Shown here: in pieces, positions 60,904 to 64,000 of the stretch
Layout of the letters: each line of letters begins with the position of its first letter
Position numbering within the stretch: position 1 is the stretch's first letter
From: Sipunculus nudus
Lineage: Eukaryota; Annelida; Sipuncula; Golfingiida; Sipunculidae
NCBI GenBank assembly: GCA_026874595.1
Contig: CM049315.1
Coordinates: 73,544,401 to 73,608,400, forward strand
Direction: 5' to 3'
DNA length: 64,000 nucleotides
Made by a program: the position numbers and the translations under genes
Notes under the pieces: model-generated
Databases searched by the model: none
The model's input: only the letters and a program-made list of their open reading frames with translations
Told to the model about the DNA's origin: nothing

Positions 60904-63697
60904 GATCTAAAAGTACGGAAAGGAAACGCCTGTGAAGGAAAGAACCTGGTAAACATTCTAGGTTGCCATGGCAGCGGATGGGGGATGGGGATGGATGGTT
61001 GTGTTGGGCTGTGTTATGGTTCACATCGTACTTACAGGTAAATAAAAAAAGTTTTACTGCTTATTTTGAAATTTTAATAATCTAGCAGTATATGTCATCT
61101 ACATTTTGTAAACACATCTTGAGACTTAAGTAACCATGGCAATGGTTTGCTTTCCAAGACCGTTATCAAGCATTTTGGGATATTGAAAATTTTCTAGACC
61201 CACGATTGAACCAACAATCGGTTAACTGAAACCCAGCCCAGCCCTTGTCTATAGCTGAGACATCTGCTCTCTTGTCGAATTGTGGATAACAGGTACATGT
61301 TTGACTTGACGCCTTACGCATCTACGTGATCTTCCTTCCCTGGATTATAATTTTTGTATATATAATTATTTTTTCAGGCATTACGTGTTCGTTTGGGGTG
61401 ATATACCTAGAACTGGTGGACAGATTTTACGCAGGTGCTACCGAGGCAAGCCTGGTCCTAGCTACGTTAAACTTCGCACAGAATTGCTTTGGTAAGTGAC
61501 ACTTTTCCAAACGACAGCATTACGTTTTCGATTACATCTAAATGTCAAGTCCACGTTCCCAATTCGTACATTAGACAAATGATGACTCATACTTTATCAT
61601 GACATCTTTTGTCGGATGGCTCTTACAAGAACAAAAAATGGAAATCAACTCATTGGTTCGAGAGTAGACACCAGACGGCGCTGACTACTGGTCGAGGCAC
61701 CTTTTATCACAATACATATGGCACTCCGGTCAATAATGCAATAAAGCGTATCTCATCAATATAATGACATTTCACTTGTGAATTGTTCATATTAAATTAA
61801 ATAAAATGACATATAAGTTCATAAGTTCTTTTAGTCTGTGTTTTATACGAATTTGCTGTTCATGTCCTTATAAATAATTTTTAAAAATTTTATTGATTTT
61901 GTTTTAATTTTGTGTTTATCTTTAGGGCCTCTTGCCAGTTGGTTGGCGAAGAAATACGGATGTCGGGTGTCGTGATAACAGGCAGTTTGATCATGACGGC
62001 AGGGTGTATTGCCTCGGCGTGTGTGTCTAGCCTTTATGCCCTCTATGTTACATTTGGAAAAGTAGTGGGTAAGTAAATCTTATGTTTCAACGACGGGCAA
62101 TAGTTTACATTAATATCTTTCTTTTTGGTAATTGCTGGCGATTTTTTATCTATTTATATTTGTGCATTAACCACTTTACTTAATTCATCTTAAAAATATG
62201 TTTATGCCAAGCATGCTAAATCAAGATTTGTTGCATAGAGAAATAGGGTTTTTGCCTTTTGCGAACTCATATCAAAACAAACACTTCTCAGTATCCGAGA
62301 AACGGAGGTAAAGTCGTTAGACAAGCATTAAGTTGCCTGACATTTTGTGAAACCGAATTTTTGTAAGAATCCCTATCGCAAGCTTAAGACCAATACCGAG
62401 AGGAAATAAGAACCTCCAAATCAAAACACTGGCCAGCATGAACTGGTCTCACGACTGGTATTAAATACCATTGCAAAATATTGTAGCTGACATACACACA
62501 ACATTCAATTTCGACAATGGTTAGGGATATCCCGAACGATATCCCATGAAGTCCTATGAAATAGGATACATGCTAAAATATACGCACAGCATGCGTTATA
62601 TATACATGATCAGGGTCTGGGCGAGAAAACCACACACACTTGATTTTGTCAATGTCAATTTTATTTATTTTTTTTAATGATGTGATTACCTCATCATGGT
62701 CCAGTGTCGAATATTAACCCACATTCGTACTATTTTATTCAGGTTTTGGATCTTGTCTGACATATGCGCCCTCTATGATCATAGTGAGTCATTACTTTGT
62801 CAGGAGACGATCTTTAGCAATGGCGCTCAGCACGTTCGGTAACGGCATCAGTTATATTGCTATGCCTCCATTCCTTGTATGGATTCTGGATGACTACTCA
62901 CTCCCCAGAGCATTTTTGATCTGTGCCGGTCTATCCTTTAATCTGTGTGTCGTTGGCACCCTTTATCGTCCATTACGAGAACGCCGACTGGACAGCGCAG
63001 AATCACTGGTGAAGGACACTGAGAGGCAAGCAAGTGATGGGACAAATACAAAGGGAGATAATCAAACAGAGAATAAAATACATTACTTGAATTCACCTGT
63101 TAATCAGAAAGATGAATCAGACCCGCGACTGGAGACTACAGAAGATAAGATGTCACAAACAAGAGATCAAAGTTCAAAAAGTTCCTCGAGGAATATGCCC
63201 TCAGATTTAAGGAAATTCAAAATTCCAAAGGGTGGCCGTTTTGAAAAACCTATCATTTATTGTTTATGCGTTGACTATCTTCTCAATGCCAATAAACAGC
63301 ATGAGTTTTTACACATTCCTCCCAGCACTTTTAAAGAGCGCAGGCGCATCTGAAGCGGAAGTGGCAATCGTCTACGCAACTTCCGGTGCTTGTGACATCA
63401 TAGGACGGTTTTCATTTGGTTTCCTCTTTGACTTAAAGCCCGTCAAGAGGTATCGGGTGTTGTTACAAGGTACAGCGGGCGTTATGACAGGTCTCGTGAC
63501 GCTTGTTATACCTCACGTGACCAGTCACGTATGGATTACGATCATGTGCTGCTTGCTAACCATCGTGATGAGCGGGTTTAATGCTCAACGCGTCACTGTG
63601 ATGGCTGATCTCATACCCGTCCACCAGGTGGCGCCCGGTGTCGGAATCCTTCTGTTTTTCCAAGGTATGGGAAGCAGCATGGGTTTTGTAGTATCAG
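60904..63697 (+). pseudogene. Monocarboxylate transporter-like (SLC16/MCT), gene 2, frameshifted; continues past the window's known exons
   Basis: The exons match gene 1: 60904-61037 (ATG at 60968), 61378-61491 (114 nt), 61926-62068 (143 nt against 144) and 62743-63697. The last exon lies beyond the window. Borders and phase 1 are conserved. GGWGWMVV, YFVRRRSLAMALSTFG and DIIGRFSFGF are all present. Two lesions break the frame. In exon 3, CGGGGTGTC of gene 1 is CGGGTGTC here (G-run at 61965-61967), giving TGA at 61973-61975. In exon 4, five bases are missing at about 63231 (GGGGCAAATGG against GGGTGG). Coding outside these sites is well preserved, with mostly conservative changes, so the loss is recent or is sequence error. 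The central loop is shorter than in gene 1. Confidence 0.85.
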
Positions 63698-64000
63698 GTA
63701 AGATTATGTACCAACCTACATGGATTTTCTATTTTCATCATCAAATAGGTTTTATTTATCTGTAATTCATAATAACGGTCCGTCCCTTTTTTTTTTCGGA
63801 TCTGTCTTACATGTTTGTCGTGTTTTTATTTTAACTATTCATAATCTAAATGTGTACTGATCACATTTGTATTATATCGCTATATTAAAATTTTTATTTA
63901 TTAGTTGTTGTTAGGTATTAATTGTTTACAGTTGTCTATGAGTGCCACCTGGTGTTCATTCAGTGAAGCATGTTTACTCCATTAAAACTGAAGTTCCGCT
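63698..64000 (+). other. Intron 4 of transporter gene 2, conserved with gene 1
   Basis: After the GTAAGA donor the intron aligns with intron 4 of gene 1. Shared stretches are 'accaacctacatg', 'aataggt' and 'ggtccgtcc', then 'attgtttac' with 'agttgtctatga' and 'ccacct'. The final exon, expected 80 residues long, is outside the window. Confidence 0.7.

Overview
The window is nuclear DNA of an animal. It is AT-rich, its genes are split by GT-AG introns, it carries many microsatellites and C or G homopolymers, and it holds decayed non-LTR, hAT, Helitron-like and SINE elements. The mix of SINEs, a helicase/endonuclease Helitron remnant and tandem solute-carrier genes suggests a marine invertebrate, most likely a mollusc such as a bivalve. 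That is inference; no species-specific marker was seen. There are no operons, CRISPR arrays or prokaryotic genes.

Layout. From 0 to 34 kb, on the minus strand, there is a run of scattered small exons that I read as one decayed tandem family of short secreted proteins with an NTF2-like (SnoaL/DUF4440-type) fold. One copy, at 18.1-19.4 kb, can be assembled completely: a signal-peptide exon, two middle exons and two alternative last exons, all in frame. At least six other copies or fragments are recognisable at 0.2, 4.4-9.2, 11.2, 13.1-13.9, 21.5, 28.3-29.4 and 33.2-33.8 kb. Exon ends and intron phases agree between copies. Most copies carry stops or frameshifts. The array is interrupted by a 5'-truncated LINE with a 17-bp target duplication (6.5-9.0 kb), a piggyBac-like TTAA element (15.3-16.7 kb), SINEs, a 205-bp tandem duplication, a 138-bp inverted repeat and two minisatellites. 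The 47-bp minisatellite is built from an exon/intron boundary of the family.

From 34.9 to 40 kb the sequence is mostly non-coding, with C-runs and decayed ~330-bp repeats. At 40.2-45.2 kb lies a Helentron-like remnant (PIF1-type helicase end plus an AP-type endonuclease). It is split by a 3.4-kb non-autonomous hAT element with 13-bp terminal inverted repeats and a perfect 8-bp target duplication. The hAT itself contains a LINE 3' fragment and two long palindromes that share the same loop. Between 46 and 49 kb are a short TIR-domain-like fragment and another LINE tail.

From 49.5 kb to the right edge are two tandem, head-to-tail copies of a monocarboxylate transporter (SLC16/MCT) gene on the plus strand. 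The first (51.1-55.6 kb) is a complete five-exon gene for a 524-residue, presumably 12-helix transporter. The second (61.0 kb to beyond the window) has the same exon structure but two independent frameshifts, a 1-bp and a 5-bp loss, so it is either a young pseudogene or contains sequence errors. A 5' non-coding exon appears to be shared by both copies.
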